Positions 5,904 to 12,706 of a stretch of DNA of 13,043 nt are shown one piece after another. This DNA comes from an uncultured Collinsella sp. (GTDB taxonomy: Bacteria > Actinomycetota > Coriobacteriia > Coriobacteriales > Coriobacteriaceae). The DNA lies in assembly GCA_958452935.1 (NCBI GenBank), contig CAUDVX010000045.1, positions 1 through 13,043 on the forward strand. The letters are read 5' to 3'. The notes beneath the pieces were generated by a model. That model made no database searches. It had not been told where the DNA came from and saw only the letters and a program-made list of their open reading frames with translations. Both the position numbers and the translations under genes were made by a program. Every line of letters starts with the position of its first letter. Within the stretch, counting starts at the first letter, position 1.

Positions 5904-8585
5904 CTAGTCTTCGAGCAGGTCCTCAATAAAGCCGACGCGGTAGTTTTTGAAGATGACCTCGCCGCCATCTTGCGTGGCATCCAGGTCGACATCGCCCATG
6001 ATGCCAAAGTCGTGGTCGCCATCCTCGTCGGCAAAAATCTGGTGCACGTGCCACACGTGATCGGTCTTCTCGTCGCTCTCGTCGATGGTAAACATCGCGG
6101 CACTGCGGGCGTCTCCGTCGGTGAGGATTTCCTCGTGCTGCTCGTGATAGGCGTCGAGGGCCTTTTGCCAGCGGACCTCGCTCATGCCCCAGTCCTCGTC
6201 GAGCTCGCCCAGATCGCGCACGTGTCCACGGGCCGCAAGGGTCACGCGGCGGAAGAGCGCGTTGCGCACCAGCAGCGTGCAGCCGCGGCGGTCGGCCACG
6301 ACCTCGTCGATGCCCTGCGGCGGTGTGGCGTCGAGTGCAGCGGGGTTGCCGGCGTTCTCCCACTCGTCCACCAGGCTCGAGTCGACCGAGCGCACCACAA
6401 AGCCGAGCCACGAAATGATGTCACGCAAGCGCTCATCGCGCTTCTCAATGGGAACGGTGCGATCGAGGGAACGGTAGGCCTCGGCTAGGTAGCGCAGCAG
6501 AATGCCCTCGGAGCGGGCGATGCCGAGCTTTTGGATATAGCCCTTAAAGTCGCTCGCGCTCTCCAACATGTCGCGCAGGACGCTCTTGGGCGAGAGCTGG
6601 TAGTCGTTGGCCCAAGGTACTTCCTGGCAGTACTTGTCGAAGGCGGCATCGAGCAAGTCCTCGAGCGGCTTTTCGTAGGTGACGTCCTGGATGCGCTCCA
6701 GGCGTTCCTCATATTCGACGCCGTCAGCCTTCATTTCGGCCATCGCGCGGTCGCGCGCGGCGCGCTCCTGTGCACGCAGCACCTGCTTGGGATCCTCGAG
6801 CGTTGCCTCGACCATCGAGATCAGATCCATGGTATAGGTCTCGCTCTCGGGGTCGAGCAGCTCCAGCGCGGCAAGCAAAAACGGCGAGAGCGGCTGGTCG
6901 AGCGCAAAGTCCTCGGGCAGATCGACCGTCAGCGCATAGTCGATGTCTGGTGCGGCGTCAGCCGGAGCGTCAGGCGCGGGCGGCACCTCGGTGCGAACGA
7001 CGACGCCGGAATCGATGAGCGTGGCGAAGATTTCGTCGGCACGAACCTCGAGCTTGGCCTTTTCCTCGGGCGTTTGCAGGCTTGTCTCGATGAGGTCGTG
7101 CACACGGGCGCGAGCATCGCCGCCCTGCTCGACCACGCTAATCACCATGGAGTGCGTGATACGCAGGCGTGGCTTGAGTGTCTCGGGCTGCGTTTCGATC
7201 AGGCGCTCAAAGGTCTGCTTGTTCCATGTGACAAAGCCCTCGGGGGCCTTTTTCTTTTTAATTTTACGGAGCTTCTTGGGGTCGTCGCCCGCCTTGGCCA
7301 TGAGCTTTGCGTTCTCGATCTCGTGCTCCGGGGCCTCGGCGATCACCATGCCCTCGGTGTCAAAGCCCGAACGCCCGGCGCGACCAGCGATCTGATGGAA
7401 CTCGCGGGCGCGCAGGCGACGCATCTTGTAGCCATCGAACTTGGTGAGCGCGGTGAGCACCACGGTGTGGATGGGTACGTTGATGCCGACGCCGAGTGTG
7501 TCGGTGCCGCAAATGACGGGCAGTAGGCCCTGCTGCGCCAGGCGCTCGACCAGGAGGCGATAGCGCGGCAACATGCCAGCATGGTGCACGCCAACGCCGC
7601 ATCCAAGCAGGCGCTTGAGAATCTTGCCAAAGGCCGTCGAGAAGCTCGTGCCTTTGGCAGCATCCTTAATGGCCTCGCGCTGCTCCTTGCTGGCGATGCC
7701 AAAATTGGCGAGCGACTGTGCCGTCGCAAGGGCGGCATCCTGGCTAAAGTGCACGATATAGAGCGGGGCCTCGCCGCGGCGCATGGCGAGCTCGACGGTG
7801 CCCTCGAGGGAGGTCGTCACATAGTCGTAGCTCAGCGGAACAGGACGCGGGGCGTCGACAACCAAGTCGCAAGCAGCGCCGGTGTGCTCCTCGAGTGAGG
7901 CGGCGATGGCGGTGACATCGCCGAGCGTGGCGCTCATGAGCATAAACTGCGTGTGGGGCAGGGTGAGCAGCGGCACCTGCCAGGCCCAGCCGCGGTCGGG
8001 GTCGGCAAAGTAGTGGAACTCGTCCATGGCCACGCAGCCCACGTCGGCGCCCTTGCCCTCACGCAGTGCATCGTTGGCAAGGATTTCGGCCGTGCAGCAG
8101 ATGACGGGCGCCTTGGTGTTGATGTGCGTGTCGCCGGTGATCATACCGACGTTATCGCGGCCGAGCACCTGTACCAGATCGAAGAACTTTTCGCTGACCA
8201 GGGCCTTGATAGGGGCCGTGTAATAGCAACGTTTGCCCTGCGCCATGCCCATAAAGAGCATGCCCAGCGCGACGAGCGATTTACCCGATCCGGTCGGTGT
8301 TCCCAAAATGACGTGATCGCCGGCAGCCAGGTCCATGAGGGCCTCTTCTTGGTGATCCCACAACTCAATGCCGCGATCGCTCGTCCATTCAAAGAAGCGT
8401 TCGAAGGCTTGATCGGGCGTAAGCCACGGTTCGGGCTCGCTGCCGTCCTCGGGCTCCCACCAGGTGGGGGAGAGCGCACCGAGTGAGCCGAATTCGGCTT
8501 CGGTTCCCGTGCCGCCCGAGAACGAGCTGGCGGCGCCGGCGCCGGAAACGGTGCTGGCGGAAGTATCTGTCGTGGTCTGTGCCAT
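5904..8585 (-). CDS. DEAD/DEAH-box (Ski2-like) helicase with DUF3516-type C-terminus
   Basis: An 893-residue superfamily 2 helicase. A Ser/Ala/Gly-rich low-complexity N-terminus (1-40) precedes the motor. Visible motifs are WDHQEEAL (76-83), Walker A GTPTGSGKS (95-103), the Asp-Glu box DEFH (188-191), SAT (218-220), TDTLGVGINVP (motif V, 361-371) and QIAGRAGRSGFDTEG (motif VI, 398-412). The GxNVP and AGRAGR forms point to the Ski2-like group of RNA helicases. The remaining 480 residues are mostly helical and charged and fit the DUF3516 region found behind such helicases in actinobacteria. It probably unwinds structured RNA or RNA-protein complexes in the cytoplasm; the substrate is not known. 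The ATG at 8585 has only a weak AGAAAG-like site. A CATAAT hexamer (8619-8624, minus) may be the -10 box. Confidence 0.9.
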   Translation of the reverse strand: MAQTTTDTSASTVSGAGAASSFSGGTGTEAEFGSLGALSPTWWEPEDGSEPEPWLTPDQAFERFFEWTSDRGIELWDHQEEALMDLAAGDHVILGTPTGSGKSLVALGMLFMGMAQGKRCYYTAPIKALVSEKFFDLVQVLGRDNVGMITGDTHINTKAPVICCTAEILANDALREGKGADVGCVAMDEFHYFADPDRGWAWQVPLLTLPHTQFMLMSATLGDVTAIAASLEEHTGAACDLVVDAPRPVPLSYDYVTTSLEGTVELAMRRGEAPLYIVHFSQDAALATAQSLANFGIASKEQREAIKDAAKGTSFSTAFGKILKRLLGCGVGVHHAGMLPRYRLLVERLAQQGLLPVICGTDTLGVGINVPIHTVVLTALTKFDGYKMRRLRAREFHQIAGRAGRSGFDTEGMVIAEAPEHEIENAKLMAKAGDDPKKLRKIKKKKAPEGFVTWNKQTFERLIETQPETLKPRLRITHSMVISVVEQGGDARARVHDLIETSLQTPEEKAKLEVRADEIFATLIDSGVVVRTEVPPAPDAPADAAPDIDYALTVDLPEDFALDQPLSPFLLAALELLDPESETYTMDLISMVEATLEDPKQVLRAQERAARDRAMAEMKADGVEYEERLERIQDVTYEKPLEDLLDAAFDKYCQEVPWANDYQLSPKSVLRDMLESASDFKGYIQKLGIARSEGILLRYLAEAYRSLDRTVPIEKRDERLRDIISWLGFVVRSVDSSLVDEWENAGNPAALDATPPQGIDEVVADRRGCTLLVRNALFRRVTLAARGHVRDLGELDEDWGMSEVRWQKALDAYHEQHEEILTDGDARSAAMFTIDESDEKTDHVWHVHQIFADEDGDHDFGIMGDVDLDATQDGGEVIFKNYRVGFIEDLLED

Positions 8586-8894
8586 GTGGTTGCTTTCTCT
8601 CGCGTTTGTCCGCCAACTATTATGGCGTAGCGGCGGCGCGGGGTGCCAGCGCGCGAGAAAATGCAGGAAATGGGCGTTCTGTCCAGCTGTTTGGTGCAGT
8701 TGTCAGCTAAGTGAGTAGACTTTTTGCGATATCGCGAGCACATGGCTTTTGTGCAAGGGATCTACCTGCGGTTTTAGTTTTCGTTATTCGGGTTGTGCTT
8801 GGCTATTGCAAAAAAGTCTACTCACTTAGGTTTGATGGCCGTTTGCCGGCGCCTCTTTGCGCTTGTTTGCCGACGTCGCGACCATCAGAAGCCC
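8586..8894. other. 309-base intergenic region upstream of the helicase
   Basis: No convincing gene lies here. The part next to the helicase (8586-8706) carries its leader and a possible CATAAT -10 box on the minus strand. The middle is the inverted-repeat element at 8707-8829. The rest (8830-8894), just after the trmB-like stop, holds an 11-base direct repeat with one mismatch, GTTTGCCGGCG (8841-8851) and GTTTGCCGACG (8865-8875), plus a weak TGATGG/CCATCA pairing. No good terminator for the trmB-like gene is visible other than the inverted repeat itself. Confidence 0.7.
8707..8829. repeat. Near-perfect 21/22-bp inverted repeat around 80 bp (MITE-like or regulatory)
   Basis: The left arm (8707-8727) begins CTAAGTGAGTAGAC and ends in five T and GC. 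The right arm (8808-8829) is its exact inverted copy apart from one extra A in the A-run. The enclosed 80 bp (8728-8807) are AT-richer than the flanks and contain no gene. The left arm runs into a 10-bp perfect palindrome, GCGATATCGC (8726-8735). No transposase gene and no clear target-site duplication are seen (left flank TGTCAG, right flank GTTTGA). It may be a miniature transposable element, a paired protein-binding site upstream of the helicase, or a long foldback transcript structure. Confidence 0.75.
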
Positions 8895-9734
8895 CTAGGA
8901 CTCCTGCGGCAGGCGCTTCTTGCCTTTGCGGGCGCGGTTTCTAAAGTTCTCGACGGCCTCTTCCATGCCCAGAGGTACATAGGTGAGCTCATCGAGGTTA
9001 TCGGGCAGGTAGCAGGCAAGGCTTTGCTCCTGCGCTCGGCCTGCTGCGAGTTGCTCTTCGGTAGGCTTCTCGCCGGGTGTGGCGCAAATGCCATAGACGG
9101 CGGCACCCATCTCGCGCGTGCGGCATTCATATTCGGTCTCGGGGTGCTCGGGATGGTCGCGGCGGACGTCGTCACTAACCCAAAGCGTGTCGTAGCCGGC
9201 CGCGGCAAACTGCCCCAGGGCGTAGTCGCGCAATGGCTTGCTATCGGTTCGCAGCGTGACGGTAGCGCCGGCTGCAAAGAGCGAGCGGTAGAGCATCAGA
9301 TGGTCGACATGGACGAGTCGTTTTTTGGCGTACTTGGCCTTGGGCTGTGGCGTGGGAAAGTTAATGGTGATGGCATCGAGCTCGCCTGCGGCAAACAGCT
9401 GCGGCAGCGATGCGGCACCTCGGGGCAGGACGAGTGCGTTGGACAGCTCCTGCTCGCAGATTTTCTGTGCGGCATAGGCGATGCAGATAGGCTCCTGGTC
9501 CATACCGATAAAGAGCGTGTTTGGCTCGTGGGCCGCGCGCTCTACAAGGTACGTTCCCTTGCCACAACCAAGATCAAGGTGAAGGTGCTCGAAGGGCTTG
9601 CCGCCTGCGGGCGCGCAAGCCTCGCGCCAATCTCCGGCATAGGCCTCGGGATTCGTCTCAATCGCATCGGCGTAGCGCTCCAGGCGCTCCTCGAGCACAA
9701 AGTTCTTAGGCGTGCGAACGTGGACGGCTCCCAT
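8895..9734 (-). CDS. trmB: TrmB-like tRNA (guanine-N7)-methyltransferase, atypical motif
   Basis: A 279-residue class I SAM methyltransferase of the TrmB family, which makes m7G46 in tRNA. The SAM site LDLGCGKGTYL (53-63), the acidic strand IGMDQEP (76-82), RTD (162-164) and TEYE (200-203) all fit. The usual catalytic block, FPDPWxKxRHxKRR in characterised enzymes, reads FPTPQPKAKYAKKR here (126-139): the Asp and Trp are Thr128 and Gln130, and the His is Tyr135. A tail of about 60 basic residues follows the core. The ATG at 9734 has an AAGGAG site 4 bases upstream. The gene follows the Trm9-like methyltransferase gene on the same strand, with a weak hairpin between them. The family is fairly certain; m7G46 activity is less so because of the altered motif. 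Confidence 0.8.
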   Translation of the reverse strand: MGAVHVRTPKNFVLEERLERYADAIETNPEAYAGDWREACAPAGGKPFEHLHLDLGCGKGTYLVERAAHEPNTLFIGMDQEPICIAYAAQKICEQELSNALVLPRGAASLPQLFAAGELDAITINFPTPQPKAKYAKKRLVHVDHLMLYRSLFAAGATVTLRTDSKPLRDYALGQFAAAGYDTLWVSDDVRRDHPEHPETEYECRTREMGAAVYGICATPGEKPTEEQLAAGRAQEQSLACYLPDNLDELTYVPLGMEEAVENFRNRARKGKKRLPQES

Positions 9735-9790
9735 GAGGCTCCTTGGTCATAAGTATGGAACGCATGGCTGCGCGTTCCGTCAATGGGTTG

Positions 9791-9814
9791 AAAAAGAGTG
9801 GGCATAGTTTGCCC
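9791..9814 (-). terminator. Weak hairpin and T-run after the Trm9-like gene
   Basis: Read on the minus strand, GGGCA (9814-9810) and TGCCC (9804-9800) form a 5-bp stem with a 5-base loop, followed after ACT by CTTTTT (9796-9791). The stem is short, so termination may be partial and the downstream trmB-like gene may be co-transcribed. A second, unrelated 7-bp hairpin (GGAACGC/GCGTTCC, 9757-9778) lies nearer the trmB-like start. Confidence 0.4.
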
Positions 9815-9852
9815 GAAAGACGCGGTGCGGCTCGGCGGCGAGTCGTCGGTGC

Positions 9853-10725
9853 CTACAGGCGCTTGAGAATCACATAGCGGTTGAGCTCTCCGCTGCGACC
9901 GTCGGCATGGAAACGCTCAAGCTCGCGCACGGGGACCTCGCCGCTCTTGTAGAACGTACGGACGCCGCGCACCAGGTCGGTGATCTGCTGATCGTCAAAG
10001 TGATGGCAATAGCGGTAGGCGTGGCGGTCGTTTTGCCAGCCAATGAGGTGGTCGCCGGCTTCAAACTGCGCTGAATCGTATCCCTCAAACGGCGGGGTGA
10101 GCTCGGCGCGGGCTTCGGCTCGAACGGCCTTGCGCGCCATGCGCTCGTCGTTCATAAACTCCCAAAAGCTGATGGCGATGATGCCGCCTGGGCGCGTCTG
10201 GCGCACCAGGGCGTCGAGCACGCGTACACGGTACTCGCACGACGGCACGTGGTGCATAAAGCCAAAACAGACCGAGATGTCGGCGAGCGGGGCGTCGAAA
10301 AGCACGTCGGGTGTCTCGGCGGGGTTGAGCTTCATAAGGGCGTCGAGCACATCGAGCTCCTGGAAGTGCAGGTTGGGAATGCGCAGGGCGTGGCCGCGTG
10401 CATCGATAGCCAGGTCTTGGCACGAGTCGACGCCATAGAACTCAAACGGACAGCTGGCATCTGCCGAGGGGTTTGCGCCGTCGACGCCCTTGGCGGCAAG
10501 TGCGCCGCCGGCGGCAAAGTTCTCGAATCGCATATTGCCGCAGGCGAGATCGAAGACACGGACGGGATGCTCGATCGTGGCGACGTCGAGCTGCCCGAGC
10601 GCGATATCCATGGTGCGCACCCAGCCGGGCCACGGGGCCTGGCGCGTATCGGAGAAGGAGGCGGAGTGCTCGCGATAGAACGTGTTGTTGAGCTGGATGA
10701 GCGATGAGGCGAAATCGCGGTTCAC
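9853..10725 (-). CDS. Class I SAM-dependent methyltransferase, Trm9-like
   Basis: A 290-residue methyltransferase if the GTG at 10725 is the start. That codon has a strong GGAGGGAG site (10735-10742) 9 bases upstream; an ATG at 10773 would add 16 arginine-rich residues and lie before that site. Motif I is FDLACGNMRFENF (58-70), the acidic strand is FYGVDSC (96-102), and the motif around FGFMHHV (154-160) is followed by the RPGGIIAISFWEF block (178-190). HHxxx with R...L, PGG and a late RYCHHF (238-243) recall the Trm9/ALKBH8 methyltransferases, which methylate carboxymethyl-uridine at tRNA position 34; that likeness is from memory and not conclusive. A partial elp3 gene 2 kb away makes the idea attractive. 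A generic small-molecule methyltransferase is the alternative. Confidence 0.75.
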   Translation of the reverse strand: MNRDFASSLIQLNNTFYREHSASFSDTRQAPWPGWVRTMDIALGQLDVATIEHPVRVFDLACGNMRFENFAAGGALAAKGVDGANPSADASCPFEFYGVDSCQDLAIDARGHALRIPNLHFQELDVLDALMKLNPAETPDVLFDAPLADISVCFGFMHHVPSCEYRVRVLDALVRQTRPGGIIAISFWEFMNDERMARKAVRAEARAELTPPFEGYDSAQFEAGDHLIGWQNDRHAYRYCHHFDDQQITDLVRGVRTFYKSGEVPVRELERFHADGRSGELNRYVILKRL

Positions 10726-10857
10726 GGCGCGGAACTCCCTCCGTTGGCGGTGCGGAATAAACAGTACGACCATACTACCGTTAACGCCGCAACAGGGACA
10801 ACCAAGCTACGGGTCATTGCTTTGTTTGGACACATTTCCGCAGCTCATATGCACCCG

Positions 10858-10889
10858 CAACCGCCGGTTGTCAAAAATCTCACTAGAAT
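10858..10889 (+). promoter_or_regulatory. Palindrome and -10-like box upstream of the XRE gene
   Basis: In the 267-base gap between the divergent methyltransferase and regulator genes, CAACCG-C-CGGTTG (10858-10870) is a perfect 13-base palindrome, and TAGAAT (10884-10889) is a -10-like hexamer. A -35 region for that hexamer would fall on the palindrome, which would suit an operator bound by the XRE protein for self-control. No good -35 hexamer is visible. The remainder of the gap shows nothing clear apart from the ribosome-binding sites of the two genes. Confidence 0.35.
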
Positions 10890-10992
10890 AGGTGGCATGC
10901 TTTTGGCGGTGGCGGATAGATTTTTAACTGTGCAAGGCGCCTTAAGAACAAAAACGGTCCGGCGGCACGGCTGGCATCACATAGGAGGAACC

Positions 10993-11709
10993 ATGAATGT
11001 AGAAACTGCGCAGCGGCTCGCCGACCTTCGCCGCAGCAAGGGCTTTAGCCAAGAAGGGCTGGCGCGAAAGCTGGGGCTGTCGCGCCAGGCGGTCAGTAAA
11101 TGGGAGCGCGCGGAGAGCTCGCCCGATACCGAGAACCTGATCTCGCTCGCCAAGCTCTATGGCGTGAGCCTGGACGAGCTGCTCAATCCGAGCGATGAGA
11201 TCGAGGACGATATCGAGTTTGAGAACGAGGACCGCGCCCGCCAGCGCGAGGCCGAGGCGGCAGAGCGCGCACGCACCCATGAGGCGGCGGCACGAGCTAC
11301 CGAGGCGGCAACACAGGCGAGTGACGCCGCCGCCAAGGCGGCGCAGGCGGCAAGCTGGAGTGCACAGGCCGCCAATGCCGCTACGGCGCAGGCGACGAGT
11401 GGCACCGCGATTGGCTCGACTCCGGTGAAGGGCCCGTTCCAGTCGTTCCCGTATTGGGCCGTGTGCTGGCTACTGTTCTTTTTGCTGATGTTCCCGTTTG
11501 GTGCCGGCCCCTTTGCCGCGCTGATCTTCTTTACGATTCCCATCTATCACTGGGTGGCGCGTGCGCTCGATGGTGATTGGGCGCGCGGGGATATTCAGGT
11601 TGGTCCGGCACCGGTGACAGCTAGGGCTCAGAATGTTTCCGCTACGGTTGATACTGGCGTGGCTACCGCGACTACCGCTGACCCGATCGCCAAAGAGGGT
11701 GATGAATGA
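10993..11709 (+). CDS. Membrane-anchored XRE-family transcriptional regulator
   Basis: A 238-residue regulator. Residues 6-62 are a typical Cro/C1-type helix-turn-helix (SQEGLARKLGLSRQAVSKWE, then SPDTENLISLAKLYGVSLDELL). An acidic linker (66-80) leads to an Ala/Glu/Arg-rich helical stretch (80-135), probably a coiled coil. Two hydrophobic segments (about 153-168 and 171-188), split by a short FGAG turn, should form a membrane hairpin that leaves both ends in the cytoplasm. A Thr/Ala-rich tail ends the protein. The ATG has a strong AGGAGGAA site (10983-10990). The stop overlaps the start of the next gene (ATGA), so the two are translationally coupled. A regulator tied to the membrane next to a repeat-bearing membrane protein suggests envelope sensing; this is inference. 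Confidence 0.88.
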   Translation: MNVETAQRLADLRRSKGFSQEGLARKLGLSRQAVSKWERAESSPDTENLISLAKLYGVSLDELLNPSDEIEDDIEFENEDRARQREAEAAERARTHEAAARATEAATQASDAAAKAAQAASWSAQAANAATAQATSGTAIGSTPVKGPFQSFPYWAVCWLLFFLLMFPFGAGPFAALIFFTIPIYHWVARALDGDWARGDIQVGPAPVTARAQNVSATVDTGVATATTADPIAKEGDE

Positions 11710-12608
11710 TGAAGCTTTCGCATGAATCCAAGGTACGCTTGGGCGTTGGCATCGGAGCGTTTGTACTGATTATCGGGCTTGTTTTTGGCGTTTCGCGGAC
11801 TTTGATTCATTTTGATGGCCCGTGGGATCTCGACGATGTTATACCCGGCTTGTCCGGTATGGACGATGTGGTTGATGACGACGATTTTATGAACGATGGC
11901 GGTAAATATTCCGCTCAGCCTCAGCAGCTTTCGTGTACGACCTTTGATGCCGATGAGTTCCGCTACCTCGATTTCGATATCAATGCGGCTTCGGTGGACG
12001 TCAAGGTTGTTGATGGCAACAAGGCTCGCGTTATCGAGCGGGGACGCGTTGCCAATGGTATGGATGCCTCCAAGGCCGCGACGCAGAACATCGCATCCGT
12101 CGAGGACTCGACGCTCAAGGTTTCTCAGTTTGGAAGTGATGACGGTAAGGCAATTGACCGCTCGGTTACGGTTGAGCTGCCGCGCCGTGTTGCCGAACAT
12201 CTGAAGGGAATCAACGCGCACGTGGGCTCGGGTGATCTGCAGATTGCCGGTGTCACCTGTGATGGTTTCGACCTTTTCCTGGGTGCGGGAGATGTAGGGT
12301 TTGCGGGCAGCGTGACTGATGCGCTTAGTGCAGAGGTCGGGTCGGGCGATGTAACGTTCGAGCTCTACCAGGCCCCCGCGAAGTCGATGGACGTGAGTGT
12401 GGGCTCGGGCGATGTGGAGATGACGGTTCCGAACTCGACGGGCTTTAAGGCGAGCCTCACCTTGGGCAGCGGCGACTTCGAGAGCGATTTCCTTCCGCTT
12501 GACTACGACGGCGAGACCATTTTGAATCTTGAATTCGATAATGGCGATAAGTCCGCCACGTATCGTTTTGAGGTTGGTTCGGGCGACATGTCATTTGATT
12601 CAGAGTGA
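11706..12608 (+). CDS. Membrane protein with DUF4097-like repeat domain
   Basis: A 300-residue protein (299 if the second ATG at 11709 is used). It has one N-terminal membrane segment (about 12-30), a short Asp-rich linker (41-66, with VVDDDD) and an outside domain of about 220 residues. That domain carries six GSGD or GAGD turns at residues 174, 193, 212, 233, 254 and 291, mostly 19-21 residues apart, each followed by alternating hydrophobic strands. This is the pattern of the DUF4097/LiaG-type beta-helix domain found in envelope-stress modules of Gram-positive bacteria. There is no sortase motif or lipobox. The start codon overlaps the stop of the XRE gene, so the two proteins are made together and probably act together. 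The function is unknown. Confidence 0.85.
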   Translation: MMKLSHESKVRLGVGIGAFVLIIGLVFGVSRTLIHFDGPWDLDDVIPGLSGMDDVVDDDDFMNDGGKYSAQPQQLSCTTFDADEFRYLDFDINAASVDVKVVDGNKARVIERGRVANGMDASKAATQNIASVEDSTLKVSQFGSDDGKAIDRSVTVELPRRVAEHLKGINAHVGSGDLQIAGVTCDGFDLFLGAGDVGFAGSVTDALSAEVGSGDVTFELYQAPAKSMDVSVGSGDVEMTVPNSTGFKASLTLGSGDFESDFLPLDYDGETILNLEFDNGDKSATYRFEVGSGDMSFDSE

Positions 12609-12654
12609 CGGGCGGTTATCGAAGACTTATACACCATAGCTGCGCTGTTTGATG

Positions 12655-12689
12655 AAGGCGCCGAAGCCGAGATCGGCTCCGGCGCCTTT
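12655..12689 (+). terminator. Hairpin after the DUF4097-like gene
   Basis: AAGGCGCCG (12655-12663) pairs with CGGCGCCTT (12680-12688), and AGCCGA (12665-12670) with TCGGCT (12673-12678), separated by an A/C mismatch. This is a long GC-rich stem, but only three T residues follow directly (TTTGCCTTT). It probably ends the XRE/DUF4097 transcript, perhaps inefficiently, 46 bases after the stop codon. Confidence 0.6.
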
Positions 12690-12694
12690 GCCTT

Positions 12695-12700
12695 TACAAT
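12695..12700 (+). promoter_or_regulatory. -10 box of a probable leaderless elp3 promoter
   Basis: TACAAT ends 6 bases before the ATG at 12707, so transcription would begin at or next to the A of the start codon. No ribosome-binding site fits between them: the GGGGG at 12701-12705 is one base from the ATG. Leaderless genes with this spacing are common in actinobacteria. No clear -35 hexamer is seen; that region falls within the upstream hairpin. Confidence 0.5.
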
Positions 12701-12706
12701 GGGGGC

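Noticed and set aside
6531..7526. 331-codon open frame on the plus strand inside the helicase gene
   Set aside because: It is fully antisense to the helicase, has no recognisable domain, and mirrors the helicase codon periodicity.
8793..9752. 319-codon open frame on the plus strand over the trmB-like gene
   Set aside because: It covers the methyltransferase in antisense and starts inside the inverted-repeat region. The opposite strand carries a clear SAM-binding motif and a good ribosome-binding site.
10726..10773. Start of the Trm9-like gene at the ATG at 10773
   Set aside because: The ribosome-binding site GGAGGGAG lies inside this stretch, downstream of that ATG and 9 bases before the GTG at 10725, so the GTG is preferred. 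The longer form cannot be fully excluded.
10744..10992. N-terminal extension of the XRE regulator (start at 10744)
   Set aside because: The helix-turn-helix begins right after the ATG at 10993, which has an excellent AGGAGGAA site. The upstream codons match no family and cover the promoter region.
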